Assembly: GCF_914768045.1 (NCBI RefSeq)
Contig: NZ_CAJZCD010000006.1
Span: 106,477-170,476 of the forward strand
Direction of reading: 5' to 3'
DNA from: Snodgrassella communis
GTDB taxonomy: Bacteria; Pseudomonadota; Gammaproteobacteria; Burkholderiales; Neisseriaceae
Length of the DNA stretch: 64,000 nt
The notes under the pieces are model-generated. The model was not told where the DNA came from, did no database searches, and saw nothing but the letters and a program-made list of their open reading frames with translations. Shown one piece after another: positions 17,701-26,922 of the stretch. A program made the translations under genes and the position numbers. Each line of letters starts with the position of its first letter. The first letter of the stretch is position 1.

Positions 17701-17841
17701 TTACGAATGAATAGGTTCTAAAGTGTGAATAGTTTTCTCATTTTCAGGCATTTGCTCTTTACCATTTTCGGGTTGAGCATGCTGATAGAAAGCAGCACGT
17801 TTGGCTGCCTGAAAAATCTGTAGTCTACGACGGTGTTGCAT
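17701..17841 (-). CDS. Hypothetical 46-residue basic protein
   Basis: Short ORF beginning MQHRRRLQIFQAAKRAAFYQ, ending with an acidic and polar tail. AAAGGA lies eight bases before the ATG and a strong hairpin follows the stop, so it has the layout of an expressed small gene. The N-terminal half is basic and could form an amphipathic helix. I recognise no family. The segment 17802-17813, TGGCTGCCTGAA, is a near-match to a Simonsiella-type uptake motif and lies inside the frame, so part of the coding sequence may simply be that motif. Confidence 0.4.
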   Translation of the reverse strand: MQHRRRLQIFQAAKRAAFYQHAQPENGKEQMPENEKTIHTLEPIHS

Positions 17842-18092
17842 AATTAGGTCCTTTCTCGCTTGTCGGTGTTGCGCACCGACTATTGTCATTTATAACTTGT
17901 ATGTACAGCCTATGCTGAATGATCAATAATACCGATCCAGTTATGGGTACAATTATTGTTTTTTAACATAATTATTTGTTTGTTCACTAACAATATATAA
18001 GATATAGCAGACTTTGGCAAGGCAGTAATCTGAGGCTGCCTTTAAGAATTAAATATAATTGATGGCCGGAAAATGGCGGATTTGAGGGAATT

Positions 18093-18114
18093 TCAGGCAG
18101 CAGTAGCTGCCTGA
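18093..18114. repeat. Inverted uptake-like motif pair
   Basis: TCAGGCAGC (18093-18101) and GCTGCCTGA (18106-18114) are perfect inverted copies around AGTA. The arms match the core of Neisseriaceae uptake sequences (GCTGCCTGAA). It sits 20 bases beyond the rhlE stop, the usual place for inverted uptake-motif terminators, but no T tract follows. Confidence 0.5.
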
Positions 18115-18134
18115 TATAATGACGTTGATTAGAA

Positions 18135-19448
18135 TTAAGACTTAGGTTGACTGTTGTTAGTACGCCTGTTTTGCTGACTGCTGCGCTGACGACTGCGGTT
18201 TGGCTGCTGTTCGCCATTTTTGCGCCGGTTTGCGCCCCAGTTGCCATTTTTGCTGGCGCTGCCAGAAGAACGGCGACCTCTATTCGCTATTTTACCTGAA
18301 CGTTTGCGGGTGGGTTCCATGTTAGGAATGGTATGTTCTGGTAATTTACGATTTAGGTATCGCTCTATCTTATGGACTTTGATGTACTCATTTACTTCGG
18401 CAAAGGTGATAGCCAGACCAGTACGCCCTGCGCGTCCGGTACGGCCGATGCGGTGTACATAGTCTTCTGCTTGTTTGGGCAGATCATAGTTTATAACGTG
18501 GGTAATGGAAGGTACATCAATGCCTCGAGCAGCGACATCAGTTGCCACCAGAATTTTAATTCGACCTTTACGTAAATCCATCAGGGTACGGTTACGCCAA
18601 CCCTGAGGCATGTCACCATGCAGGCAGTTGGCTGAAAAACCTTTTTCGTATAGTTCATCAGCTAGTTGTTCAGACATGGCTTTGGTGGCAGTAAAGATAA
18701 CAGCCTGATCAATGCTGGTGTCGCGTAAAATATGATCAAGTAGTCTGTTTTTATGGCGCAGATCATCACAATAAAGCAGTTGTTCATCAATTTTGCCCTG
18801 TTTCTCTTCGCGGGCTATATCAATTTTCTGTGGCTGATGAGTTAGTTTCTGTGCCAGTTTGCCAACCATGCCATCCCACGTAGCTGAGAACAGCAGGGTC
18901 TGGCGTTCACTAGGGGTGGCGGCAACAATGGTTTCAATATCCTCAATGAAGCCCATATCCAACATGCGGTCTGCTTCATCAAGAATTAGTACTTCTAAAC
19001 GACTGAAGTCAATTCGCCCTTGACGCATGTGATCCATCAGTCGTCCCGGTGTTGCGACAATCAGGTCAATAGGGCGGGATAGTGCACGGATTTGCTGGCC
19101 GAAAGCAGTACCGCCAACTAGTGTTACTGTGCGGAGCCATGGCATGTTTTTGCCATAAATCTGGGCATTTTTTTCTACCTGCTGTGCCAGTTCGCGCGTA
19201 GGTGTTAATACCAATGCTCGAGGGCCTTTACCTGTCTTCTCACTACGTTTGAGCAGTTTTTGTAGAGTAGGTAATAAAAAGGCAGCGGTCTTGCCGGAAC
19301 CAGTCTGGGCAGAGACCATGAGATCCTGATTGTCAAGAACGGCGGGGATTGATTCCAGTTGTACCGGAGTAGGTGTTTCATAACCGGCGGCAGTCAGTGC
19401 GGTTGTAAGTTGTTTGTCTAGATGTAAATCTGAAAAAGACAATGTCAT
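18135..19448 (-). CDS. rhlE: DEAD-box RNA helicase, RhlE type
   Basis: 437-residue ATP-dependent RNA helicase. The order is Q motif (TPVQLESIPAV), Walker A AQTGSGKT, PTRELAQQ, TPGRLMDH, DEAD in LILDEADRMLDMGF, SAT, then HGDMPQGWR, ATDVAARGID and HRIGRTGRAG. The C-terminal tail from about residue 375 is rich in Arg, Asn, Gln and Ser, a typical unfolded RNA-binding extension. The ATG at 19448 has AAAGGA in good position. RhlE-type helicases act in ribosome assembly and RNA decay, often in the cold. Its long upstream region may be a structured leader. Confidence 0.9.
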   Translation of the reverse strand: MTLSFSDLHLDKQLTTALTAAGYETPTPVQLESIPAVLDNQDLMVSAQTGSGKTAAFLLPTLQKLLKRSEKTGKGPRALVLTPTRELAQQVEKNAQIYGKNMPWLRTVTLVGGTAFGQQIRALSRPIDLIVATPGRLMDHMRQGRIDFSRLEVLILDEADRMLDMGFIEDIETIVAATPSERQTLLFSATWDGMVGKLAQKLTHQPQKIDIAREEKQGKIDEQLLYCDDLRHKNRLLDHILRDTSIDQAVIFTATKAMSEQLADELYEKGFSANCLHGDMPQGWRNRTLMDLRKGRIKILVATDVAARGIDVPSITHVINYDLPKQAEDYVHRIGRTGRAGRTGLAITFAEVNEYIKVHKIERYLNRKLPEHTIPNMEPTRKRSGKIANRGRRSSGSASKNGNWGANRRKNGEQQPNRSRQRSSQQNRRTNNSQPKS

Positions 19449-19872
19449 GATTTTCCTTTGGTTAAAACGATCAACCAAACGTGATAATCTAGTTTGTAAA
19501 AGAAATTAGATTACAGGGAATTGTTGCTAGCTTAGACCAAATAGGAAAATAATTAAAGTTAGCAATTGGTTGTCGTAAGCGTGTGTGTGTTTGGGTATGT
19601 TATACATCGGCGACAACCAAGCAACGGACGCATTGCTGCGGATGTTGGTATACGGCGTTACATAATAAAATAAAATTGAGCACGCCGTGTTTAATCAGGT
19701 TGCAACGATGGCTTCAAATTATGTGAGTGATTATAAAATATCTTAATTTTTTAAGCAAGCTGATACTTGGGTGGCTGTAAAAAATGCTCTGTGGTGTAAG
19801 GGGTATTAAATGTTTTTTTCCGTTACAATGTGGCTGTTATGGTGATTATGTCAGATATGTAAAGTTTTATTT
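19449..19872. other. 424-base divergent intergenic region with nested inverted repeats
   Basis: No coding frame. Two stems stand out: TTGGTTGTCG at 19566-19575 with CGACAACCAA at 19611-19620 (10 bp, 35-base loop), and ACGGCGT at 19652-19658 with ACGCCGT at 19682-19688. The GC content is higher here than in the flanks. It may be the structured 5' leader of rhlE on the minus strand or a separate small RNA. Confidence 0.45.
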
Positions 19873-20820
19873 ATGAGTGATGATATTGGTGCTTTTGTCA
19901 ACCGTCTTGGCAAGAATATTAAACATTTACGCAAATGGGCACAGCGTCAAGGCTTGGAAGCATGGCGTATGTATGACCGTGATATGCCGCAATATCCTTT
20001 TGCTATAGATATTTATGCAGACCATGTTCATTTGCAGGAGTACGATACTGGTTGGTTAATGCGTCAATCGGAATATGAAGACTGGCTGACGGAGGTTATA
20101 GATGCAGTGGTATTTGTAACAGGTTTGCCCAGAGAACATATTCATTTGAAAAGGCGACAGCGCCAGAAAGGTAAAGAGCAGTATGAAAAAACTGGTGCTG
20201 ATGGTACGGATTTTGTAATTTATGAGTATGGACGAGCTTTTTGGGTGAATCTGGATAAATATCTGGACACGGGTTTGTTTCTTGATCACCGTCATACGCG
20301 CCAAAAGATTGGTTCTATGGCTGCTGGTAAACGTTTTCTGAATCTTTTTGCGTATACAGGCAGTTTTTCGGTTTATGCTGCTACTGGTGGTGCTTTATCT
20401 AGTGAAACGGTTGATTTGTCAAATACCTATCTGCAATGGGCTCGGCGTAATTTTGAATTGAATAAGCTGGATATGCATGCACATCAGATTGTGCGAGCTG
20501 ATGTGTTTCAATATTTACAATTGGCTGCTGAGCAAAGAAAGCAGTTTGATTTGATTATGTTGGATCCGCCTAGTTTTTCTAATAGCAAGAAAATGCTGGA
20601 TATTCTCGATATTCAACGCGATCATGAAAAGTTAATAGATGGTGCTATGAGTTTGTTAGCATCACAGGGAGTTTTGTTTTTTTCGAATAATTTGCGTAGT
20701 TTTAGGCTGAATTCTGCTTTAGAACAGCGTTATGAGATAAGAAATATTTCCAGAAAAACGCTACCGGAAGATTTTCGTAATGCCCGTATTCACCAATGCT
20801 GGGAGATCCGGAAATGTTAA
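19873..20820 (+). CDS. rlmK: 23S rRNA m7G2069 methyltransferase domain protein, stand-alone RlmK
   Basis: 315 residues corresponding to the C-terminal half of enterobacterial RlmKL. FVNRLGKNIKHLRKWAQRQG, then RMYDRDMPQYPFAIDIY, form the RNA-binding PUA-like lead; TGLFLDHRHTRQ and FLNLFAYTGSFSVYAA form the SAM site; DLIMLDPPSFSNSKKM holds the catalytic motif IV; RIHQCWEI ends the protein. The RlmL (m2G2445) half is absent here and would be a separate gene. No strong ribosome site precedes the ATG. Confidence 0.85.
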   Translation: MSDDIGAFVNRLGKNIKHLRKWAQRQGLEAWRMYDRDMPQYPFAIDIYADHVHLQEYDTGWLMRQSEYEDWLTEVIDAVVFVTGLPREHIHLKRRQRQKGKEQYEKTGADGTDFVIYEYGRAFWVNLDKYLDTGLFLDHRHTRQKIGSMAAGKRFLNLFAYTGSFSVYAATGGALSSETVDLSNTYLQWARRNFELNKLDMHAHQIVRADVFQYLQLAAEQRKQFDLIMLDPPSFSNSKKMLDILDIQRDHEKLIDGAMSLLASQGVLFFSNNLRSFRLNSALEQRYEIRNISRKTLPEDFRNARIHQCWEIRKC

Positions 20821-20850
20821 TTTGGTAAGTTTATTTATTAGGAGATGATG

Positions 20851-21468
20851 ATGGTTGGACAGGCACTAATAAGGCTTGCTGTGATTGTATTGGATATGTT
20901 GTTCTTACTTGCGCCTGTTGCCGATGCAGCAGTAATTTATCACTCAGGGCATGGCGAGCGCGATATTATCGTTGATTTACCGATATCATCAACTACTACA
21001 ATTAATAAAACTGTGCATATTGATGCACCGGCAGGGGCAACGGTGATTTATACGGATACGCCGGTTTATCCGGCAGTATCACCTTATCCGCATTATCCGA
21101 CTGTTTTACCATATCCGCCGGTTCGTCCTAGTCCTTCTAGTATTAGTTTACGTCCTGTCGAACGTGTCTGTTTACGTCCTGCTGGTGCTTATTCTGCTTG
21201 GCAGCCTGTTGTGCTTGATTCTTGTTCTGATGGTGAAATCAGTGAAGCTATGTATTTCCATCAGGGGCAGGTATGGCTGAACGGTCGCTGTCTGGCAGTA
21301 AGAAATAATGCAGTGGGAACGGTTTCCTGTGCACCAAATGGAGAAAATAACTGGCTGTTGACTGGCCGGCAGTTACGTGACCGCAACAGTGATTTATGTG
21401 TGGATGGTGGGCAAAGGCGTTTGCTGTTACAACCTTGTCGGGATGTGGCCAGTCAGCAATTTCATTAA
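20851..21468 (+). CDS. Secreted protein with a ricin-B-like lectin domain
   Basis: 205 residues. A signal peptide (hydrophobic residues about 5-24, ending ADAA) leads to a short beta-rich segment, then a Pro/Tyr-rich linker (about residues 70-100: repeated YP, PYP), then a C-terminal region of about 95 residues with ricin-B-type repeats: NGRCLAV, VSCAPNGENNWLL, LCVDGGQRRLLLQPC and a terminal QQFH. Cys pairs fit the half-repeats CL-x-C and QxW-like ends. Three ATGs are in tandem; GGAG is best spaced for the third, at 20851. Such modules bind glycans. It follows rlmK by 30 bases, but a shared role is not evident. Confidence 0.6.
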   Translation: MVGQALIRLAVIVLDMLFLLAPVADAAVIYHSGHGERDIIVDLPISSTTTINKTVHIDAPAGATVIYTDTPVYPAVSPYPHYPTVLPYPPVRPSPSSISLRPVERVCLRPAGAYSAWQPVVLDSCSDGEISEAMYFHQGQVWLNGRCLAVRNNAVGTVSCAPNGENNWLLTGRQLRDRNSDLCVDGGQRRLLLQPCRDVASQQFH

Positions 21469-21947
21469 GTCGTTTACGGGGTTTGATGAATCTTATTTAT
21501 AAGCTATATAGTTATATTTTATATACTTGCTCTTAATTTTGATAATAATATATTTATGGAAATATTTAAAAATATTTCAGATAAAGTCGAATTTGAAATT
21601 GATGGGCAAATTTTGTAATAATATATTTATTTATGTTAATATGGTGCTTGTAATGAATTTTCTGAATTTATACGAATTTGTTATAGGTATGTTTTATAAA
21701 GCAGATAGTTGAAATAACTCATGCTAAACGAGTTTGGTTTTAACTAAATGAAAGAGCTTTGATCAGACTTACTCGCAGTTTGGTAGGTTTTGATTCAATG
21801 AGAGTAGTGCTTGTTATTAGCCTGATTTGTCAGGGAAAATGTTGATATGTTGTTTGATGTTTAATTTAACTTTGATAAAGATATCAGCAGGAACATGATT
21901 TAAGCTAATACTGTTTATAATTTTAGGTAAGGTAACTGTATACCACT
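21469..21947. other. AT-rich region with a possible frameshifted small gene
   Basis: No intact gene. From 21556 a 20-codon frame (MEIFKNISDK...) ends at a stop; one frame over, coding-like sequence continues to about 21712 (NFLNLYEF, MFYKADS). This could be a frameshifted remnant or chance in AT-rich DNA. The rest holds the purK promoter region; nothing else is clear. Confidence 0.35.
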
Positions 21948-23135
21948 ATGTCTTTTTCTTCTTCCTGTATTCTGCCTCCGGCAATGCTTGGAATTCTGGG
22001 TGGTGGACAACTGGGTGCGATGTTTACTGTTGCAGCTAAAACAATGGGGTATCAGGTAATGGTGTTGGATCCTGATATGAATGCTCCGGCAGCACAGTAC
22101 GCAGATGTACATATATGTGCAGCATTTGATGATGCTGCTGCTTTGCAGAATATGACCAAATGTGCGGCCGTGACAACTGAATTTGAAAATGTAAGTGCTG
22201 ATTCAATGCGCTGGTTGGCAAAATTTACACAGGTTTCACCGTCTGGCGATTGTGTGGCTATTGCACAGGATAGGCAAGAAGAGAAAGAGTGGATTACTAG
22301 AGCTGGGTTGGCTACGGTACCGTTTGCGATTATCTGCAACGATTCTGATATTGATAACCATCTGGAAGTGTTATTGCCCGGTATCTTGAAGACAGCTACT
22401 TTGGGCTATGATGGTAAAGGGCAGATAGCAGTAGGCTCTATTGGCGAGTTACGTGCGGCTTTTATGCAATTGCAGAATGTGCGTTGTGTACTGGAAAAAA
22501 AGGTAGATTTGCGCGCTGAAATATCTGTTGTTGTTGCGCGTCTGAACGAGCAGCAAGTTGCATGTTTTCCGCCGGCAGAAAATCAACATGAAAATGGTAT
22601 TCTGGCTTACTCTCTGGTACCGGCCAGGTTGCCACAGTCTGTATTGCAGCAGGCTGAATACATGGCTTTAAAATTGGCTCATACTATGAATTATAAAGGG
22701 GTTTTGGCAGTAGAGATGTTTGTTGTAGGCAGTGAAATGCAGTTAATCGTCAATGAAGTTGCACCCCGGCCACATAATTCTGGCCATTATACTTTAGATG
22801 CCTGTAGTTCTGACCAGTTTCAGCAGCAGGTAAGGCTGATGTGTGGTTTGCCTCCGGCTGCTACTGATTTATTACAGCCTTGCTGTATGGCTAATATTCT
22901 GGGGGATATATGGCCGGCTGACAGCGAACCAGACTGGTGTACTGTGCTTAATCACAGTACTGCCTCTTTGCATTTGTACGGCAAAAAGCTGGTTCGCCCA
23001 GGACGTAAGATGGGACATTTTACGGTTTTGGCTGAAGATTCTGAACAGGCATGGCAAACAGCGCAATCTCTTCATCTTCGTCTGCAAAATGATACTCAAA
23101 ATTTGTACTCAACTGTATTAAATGAGCTCTGTTGA
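21948..23135 (+). CDS. purK: N5-carboxyaminoimidazole ribonucleotide synthase PurK
   Basis: ATP-dependent carboxylation of AIR in purine synthesis. N-terminal LGILGGGQLGAMF is the PurK signature. The ATP-grasp domain shows LKTATLGYDGKGQ, VLEKKVDLRAEISVVVAR, and the metal-binding NEVAPRPHNSGHYT. C-terminal LHLYGKKLVRPGRKMGH closes the domain. 395 residues, slightly long. The ATG at 21948 has only a weak ribosome site. The SulP-type gene follows after 30 bases, so both are likely cotranscribed. purE is not in the window. Confidence 0.94.
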   Translation: MSFSSSCILPPAMLGILGGGQLGAMFTVAAKTMGYQVMVLDPDMNAPAAQYADVHICAAFDDAAALQNMTKCAAVTTEFENVSADSMRWLAKFTQVSPSGDCVAIAQDRQEEKEWITRAGLATVPFAIICNDSDIDNHLEVLLPGILKTATLGYDGKGQIAVGSIGELRAAFMQLQNVRCVLEKKVDLRAEISVVVARLNEQQVACFPPAENQHENGILAYSLVPARLPQSVLQQAEYMALKLAHTMNYKGVLAVEMFVVGSEMQLIVNEVAPRPHNSGHYTLDACSSDQFQQQVRLMCGLPPAATDLLQPCCMANILGDIWPADSEPDWCTVLNHSTASLHLYGKKLVRPGRKMGHFTVLAEDSEQAWQTAQSLHLRLQNDTQNLYSTVLNELC

Positions 23136-23165
23136 TATGAGCAAAAAGATAATTCTTTGAAATTG

Positions 23166-24701
23166 ATGGGCACAAAATTGTCTCGGTTAATAAGATTTTC
23201 AAATAGCTGGATATCGCTTGGGTATATATTACCAATGGCTCTGGCGTGTGCCGGTATTGCTGGGCTACCCACATCAATGGCTCTTGCCAGTGTTGTGTGT
23301 GCGTTGCTGTGCAGTATGCTTTTCTGTGGTCGTGAGAAGATTTTACTAACACCGTCGCCATTTTCGGCATTAATGCTTATGGCATCGCTGGCTTATTATG
23401 CCGGAGCGGTATCTGAACGGGTTGCTGTGGCCAGTATGCTGACTTTGTTTACGGGTATCTGGCTATTATTACTGGCTGTATTGTTACCTCGACATTGTTT
23501 GAGCTGGATTGCCCGTCCGGTGTGGCATGGTATCAGTGCTGGTATTGTTTTGACTTTAATAGTTATGCTGGCGCCGGTTATTCTTGGTGTACCTGCCAAT
23601 AATAGTTCATGGTTGGAACTTTGGATAGTTCTGGTTAAGTGGCACAACTGGAACTGGCCAAGTGTGGTTCTGGCAGGAATATCTTTTGCCTTACTGATAC
23701 TTTGGAGAAGTAAATCTCAACCCAAGGCTTTGTGGGTGCTGCTGCTGGTGTGGATTCTCAGTTATATATGGCCGTTTTCACTTATCGGGATTGCCTCACC
23801 TGTTCAGCAAAGCTGGCAGTTAGGGTCTGTGCTGCATCCGATACAGGCTGACTGGCCATTGCTGGCTTTTTTAAGTGCCACAATAGCATTGTTAATTTAT
23901 ATGGAGATTTGCCAGTATCTACCCAATCGATACCAGCGTGGTACTGGCTTAGTAAGCTTTGCCAATATATTGGCTGCGGTGACTGGCGGTATGGTAGTCA
24001 GTCTGGGGTTCGAGGCTGATCAGGCAGTGAAAATCAACTTGAATACTTTGCTAGCAACGCTGTGGTTGTTGGCCTTGATTTATTGCTGGTCATGGTGGAC
24101 TTATGTGCCTTTACCTGTGCTTGCGGTTATTGCACTATATATAATCTGTGTACAAATTAACTGGCGTGAATTGCGTTTATATTATCGGCAGTGGTGTGAT
24201 TTGCTGTGGTTGTGTGGCTCTGCTTTTCTGATTATTCTGTTTGGTATATATGCTGGTTTATGGTTAGTTATTTCATTGGGGTTAATAGTGACGTGCTGGC
24301 ATTCGTTCCGTTTGCATGCTTGTCCAATATTAGTGCCTGACGTTCAGATTTTTACCCGTGATGCTTTTGTCATTTTGCCTCAAGTTTTGCTATTTGCTAA
24401 TGTTAGTACACAGTTACGGCACTGTCATGATTTGGTTAGTACATTGGATGTTCAAAATGTGTATCTGGATGTGAGCGCTGGTTGTCATGTGGATGTTACT
24501 GTATTTATTCACTTACAAGCTTTGGCGCGCGAATTGCATCAACAGGGTAAGATGTTGTTTGTCTGTGGTTTAAGTGAACAGGCATGTTTGACGCTGATGG
24601 CCAAAAAACTGGAATATTTGTTGCCTGAGCAGTTTAGTACTAGTGATGCTGAGTCTTTATTGATAGAGCATAAATATCTGAATGAATCTGTGATGGTATA
24701 A
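23166..24701 (+). CDS. SulP/SLC26-like transporter with a C-terminal STAS domain
   Basis: 511 residues from the ATG at 23166; a TTG nine bases upstream is also in frame. About 10-12 hydrophobic spans cover residues 15-395, after which a STAS-like domain (about 400-500) shows VYLDVSAGCHVDVTVFIHLQ, REL-x-QGKMLFVCGL. The normal STAS motif has Asp followed by Ser for phosphorylation; here DVT replaces it. The permease half lacks the strong conservation of sulphate permeases, so the substrate (sulphate, bicarbonate, dicarboxylate) cannot be named. Position between purK and hisC gives no clue. Membrane topology is clear, family placement less so. Confidence 0.65.
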   Translation: MGTKLSRLIRFSNSWISLGYILPMALACAGIAGLPTSMALASVVCALLCSMLFCGREKILLTPSPFSALMLMASLAYYAGAVSERVAVASMLTLFTGIWLLLLAVLLPRHCLSWIARPVWHGISAGIVLTLIVMLAPVILGVPANNSSWLELWIVLVKWHNWNWPSVVLAGISFALLILWRSKSQPKALWVLLLVWILSYIWPFSLIGIASPVQQSWQLGSVLHPIQADWPLLAFLSATIALLIYMEICQYLPNRYQRGTGLVSFANILAAVTGGMVVSLGFEADQAVKINLNTLLATLWLLALIYCWSWWTYVPLPVLAVIALYIICVQINWRELRLYYRQWCDLLWLCGSAFLIILFGIYAGLWLVISLGLIVTCWHSFRLHACPILVPDVQIFTRDAFVILPQVLLFANVSTQLRHCHDLVSTLDVQNVYLDVSAGCHVDVTVFIHLQALARELHQQGKMLFVCGLSEQACLTLMAKKLEYLLPEQFSTSDAESLLIEHKYLNESVMV

Positions 24702-24787
24702 GCTATTGTGTTCATTGTTACAGGAACAGGTAGTCAGATATGAATACTTTATACTGAATATTTATTTTATTCATTTAGGAGGGAGAA

Positions 24788-25846
24788 ATGAGTAAGTTTT
24801 GGAGTGAGAAAACTAAATGCTTGCAGCCTTATGTACCAGGGGAACAGCCTAAACTAACCAATCTGGTTAAGCTCAATACTAATGAAAACCCATTTCCGCC
24901 ATCGCCGAAGGTTTTGGCCGCAATGCAGGAAGCAATTAATGATGATTTACGTTTATATCCGGATCCGAATGCGGAAAAGTTAAAGCAGACGATCGCTGAC
25001 TATTATGGTTTGCACAAACAGCAGGTTTTTGTGGGAAATGGTTCAGATGAAGTGCTGGCACATGCGTTTGCTGCTTTTTTTCAAGGTAAACAGCAATTGT
25101 TGTTGCCAGATATCAGCTATAGTTTTTACCCGGTGTATTGCCAGTTATATGGTGTTGAAGCCTGTTATGTGCCGCTGAATGTGCATTTTGCTATTAATCC
25201 CGCCGATTATTGTGGAGCCCGGGCAGGGGTGATTTTTCCAAATCCGAATGCGCCGACTGGCTGTATTTTGCCACTGACTCAGGTTGAGCAGATATTGCGG
25301 GCAAATCCTGATTGTGTGGTGCTGGTGGATGAGGCTTATATTGATTTCGGTGGTGAGTCTGCAATTAGGCTGATTGATGATTACCCTAATTTGTTGGTGG
25401 TACAGACGTTGTCTAAATCGCGTTCGCTGGCTGGGATGAGAATTGGTCTAGCAATGGGGCATACTGATTTGATTGAAGGCTTGGAACGGGTTAAAAATAG
25501 TTTTAATTCCTATCCGCTTGATCGAGTAGCTCAGGCTGCGGCTATTGCTGCATTTACCGATGATGATTATTTCCGCATTACCTGTGCCAAAGTGATTGAA
25601 AACCGCATCTGGCTAGTGGCGCAATTGCAGCGGCTTGAGTTTGAAGTTTTGTCTTCTGAGGCAAATTTTGTATTTGCACGCCATAGTCGTAAAGAAGCAA
25701 TCCAGATTGCTGGTTTTCTACGGCAACATGGTGTGGTTGTGCGCCATTTTCAGCAAGAACGAATCAGTAATTTTCTCCGGATCAGTGTAGGAACGCAGGA
25801 GCAACAGCAACGGTTAGTTATGGTGCTGGAAAAAATGTTGTTGTAA
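24788..25846 (+). CDS. hisC: Histidinol-phosphate aminotransferase
   Basis: PLP enzyme converting imidazole acetol phosphate to histidinol phosphate in histidine synthesis. K210 in [12 protein letters not shown] is the PLP lysine; [30 protein letters not shown] and VDEAYIDFG are all present, as is the C-terminal LRISVGT. 352 residues, normal. GGAGGG stands at ideal spacing before the ATG. Other his genes are not in the window. Confidence 0.94.
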   Translation: MSKFWSEKTKCLQPYVPGEQPKLTNLVKLNTNENPFPPSPKVLAAMQEAINDDLRLYPDPNAEKLKQTIADYYGLHKQQVFVGNGSDEVLAHAFAAFFQGKQQLLLPDISYSFYPVYCQLYGVEACYVPLNVHFAINPADYCGARAGVIFPNPNAPTGCILPLTQVEQILRANPDCVVLVDEAYIDFGGESAIRLIDDYPNLLVVQTLSKSRSLAGMRIGLAMGHTDLIEGLERVKNSFNSYPLDRVAQAAAIAAFTDDDYFRITCAKVIENRIWLVAQLQRLEFEVLSSEANFVFARHSRKEAIQIAGFLRQHGVVVRHFQQERISNFLRISVGTQEQQQRLVMVLEKMLL

Positions 25847-25921
25847 TAAGCAGGTTATCTGCTGTTATGACTATACTGATAATGGTGGCCAATTCGGGAA
25901 ACTAAAAATAGTTTATGATAT

Positions 25922-26899
25922 CTATGCTGATATGAGTGATTGGCAAAGTTCATAATCATCTGCCAGTAATTCAAACTGGAAATGCTGATTGGATTTGATA
26001 AAAATTTTCTGATCTTTTGTTACGAATATTGCCCCCATATTTTTATGTTTTTCCAATTCATTCAATCCATGTCTGACACCAAAACCAAACAGTATGGTGG
26101 AATAAATATCTCCTGTTAATGAATTGTCTGAAATGATGGTGACACTTTGCAGTTCGTTATCTAGTGGATAGCCGGTAAATGGGTCGATAATATGGTGATA
26201 AAGCTGTTCATTGAAAATAAAATAACGCTCATAAATGCCAGAAGTGACCACTGATTTGTTTTGAACATGCAATATGCCCAGTAAGCTGTTTGCTGCGGCA
26301 AAAGGACGTTTCAAACCGATATGCCATTCTTGGCTTGAGGTCAGTGGTGAGCTGCCAATAGTTAATACATTGCCGCCACAATTGATGATGGCCTGATGAA
26401 TGTTATATTGGGCTAATACTAGTTTGGTAATATCGGCAATATAGCCTTTGGCAATGGCGCCCAAATCTATTTCCATACCGGCTTTGGCCAGATATACTGA
26501 ATGGTTTGTCTGATCCAGCTCAATCAGATGCGGACTAGTCAAGCTTAATCGGTGTGTTATTTCATCAGCGGGAGGAATGCTATGTCCATTGAAGCCGATT
26601 TTCCACAGTTTGACTATCGGGCCGATAGCAAGGTTAAAGCGGCTGTATGGCAGCAGACTGGCTGCTTTAGCCTGTTGAATTAAGTCAAATACCAGTTTAC
26701 TTACTGTTACCGGGTGCTTGCCGGCAGCATGATTAATGCTCATCACCTCTGAATGTTTCCGGTTCACCGTTAGTCGTGTTTCCAGTGCCTCAATGGTATT
26801 GAAAACAGCGCTTACTGCTGCCGGGTTTTCGACATACAGTTGAAGTGAAACAGTCGTACCCATGAGCTTTTGGCTATAGGTATAATATGAACCAGTCAT
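25922..26899 (-). CDS. apbE: FAD:protein FMN transferase ApbE, cytoplasmic form
   Basis: Attaches FMN through a phosphodiester bond to Ser/Thr in target proteins. Seen: LMGTTVSLQLY near the start, LETRLTVNRKHSEV, then IDLGAIAKGYIAD, INCGGNVLTIG, and C-terminal YHHIIDPFTGYP with TGDIYSTILF. There is no signal peptide or lipobox, unlike most ApbE, which fits a cytoplasmic target. It begins 23 bases after the reductase gene upstream, which itself carries an ApbE acceptor motif, so that protein is the likely client. 325 residues. Confidence 0.92.
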   Translation of the reverse strand: MTGSYYTYSQKLMGTTVSLQLYVENPAAVSAVFNTIEALETRLTVNRKHSEVMSINHAAGKHPVTVSKLVFDLIQQAKAASLLPYSRFNLAIGPIVKLWKIGFNGHSIPPADEITHRLSLTSPHLIELDQTNHSVYLAKAGMEIDLGAIAKGYIADITKLVLAQYNIHQAIINCGGNVLTIGSSPLTSSQEWHIGLKRPFAAANSLLGILHVQNKSVVTSGIYERYFIFNEQLYHHIIDPFTGYPLDNELQSVTIISDNSLTGDIYSTILFGFGVRHGLNELEKHKNMGAIFVTKDQKIFIKSNQHFQFELLADDYELCQSLISA

Positions 26900-26922
26900 G
26901 GTGATGAGCTATTTATTAATAA

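Noticed and set aside
25849..25863. Small stem between hisC and apbE as a shared terminator
   Set aside because: Only five pairs and no T tract.
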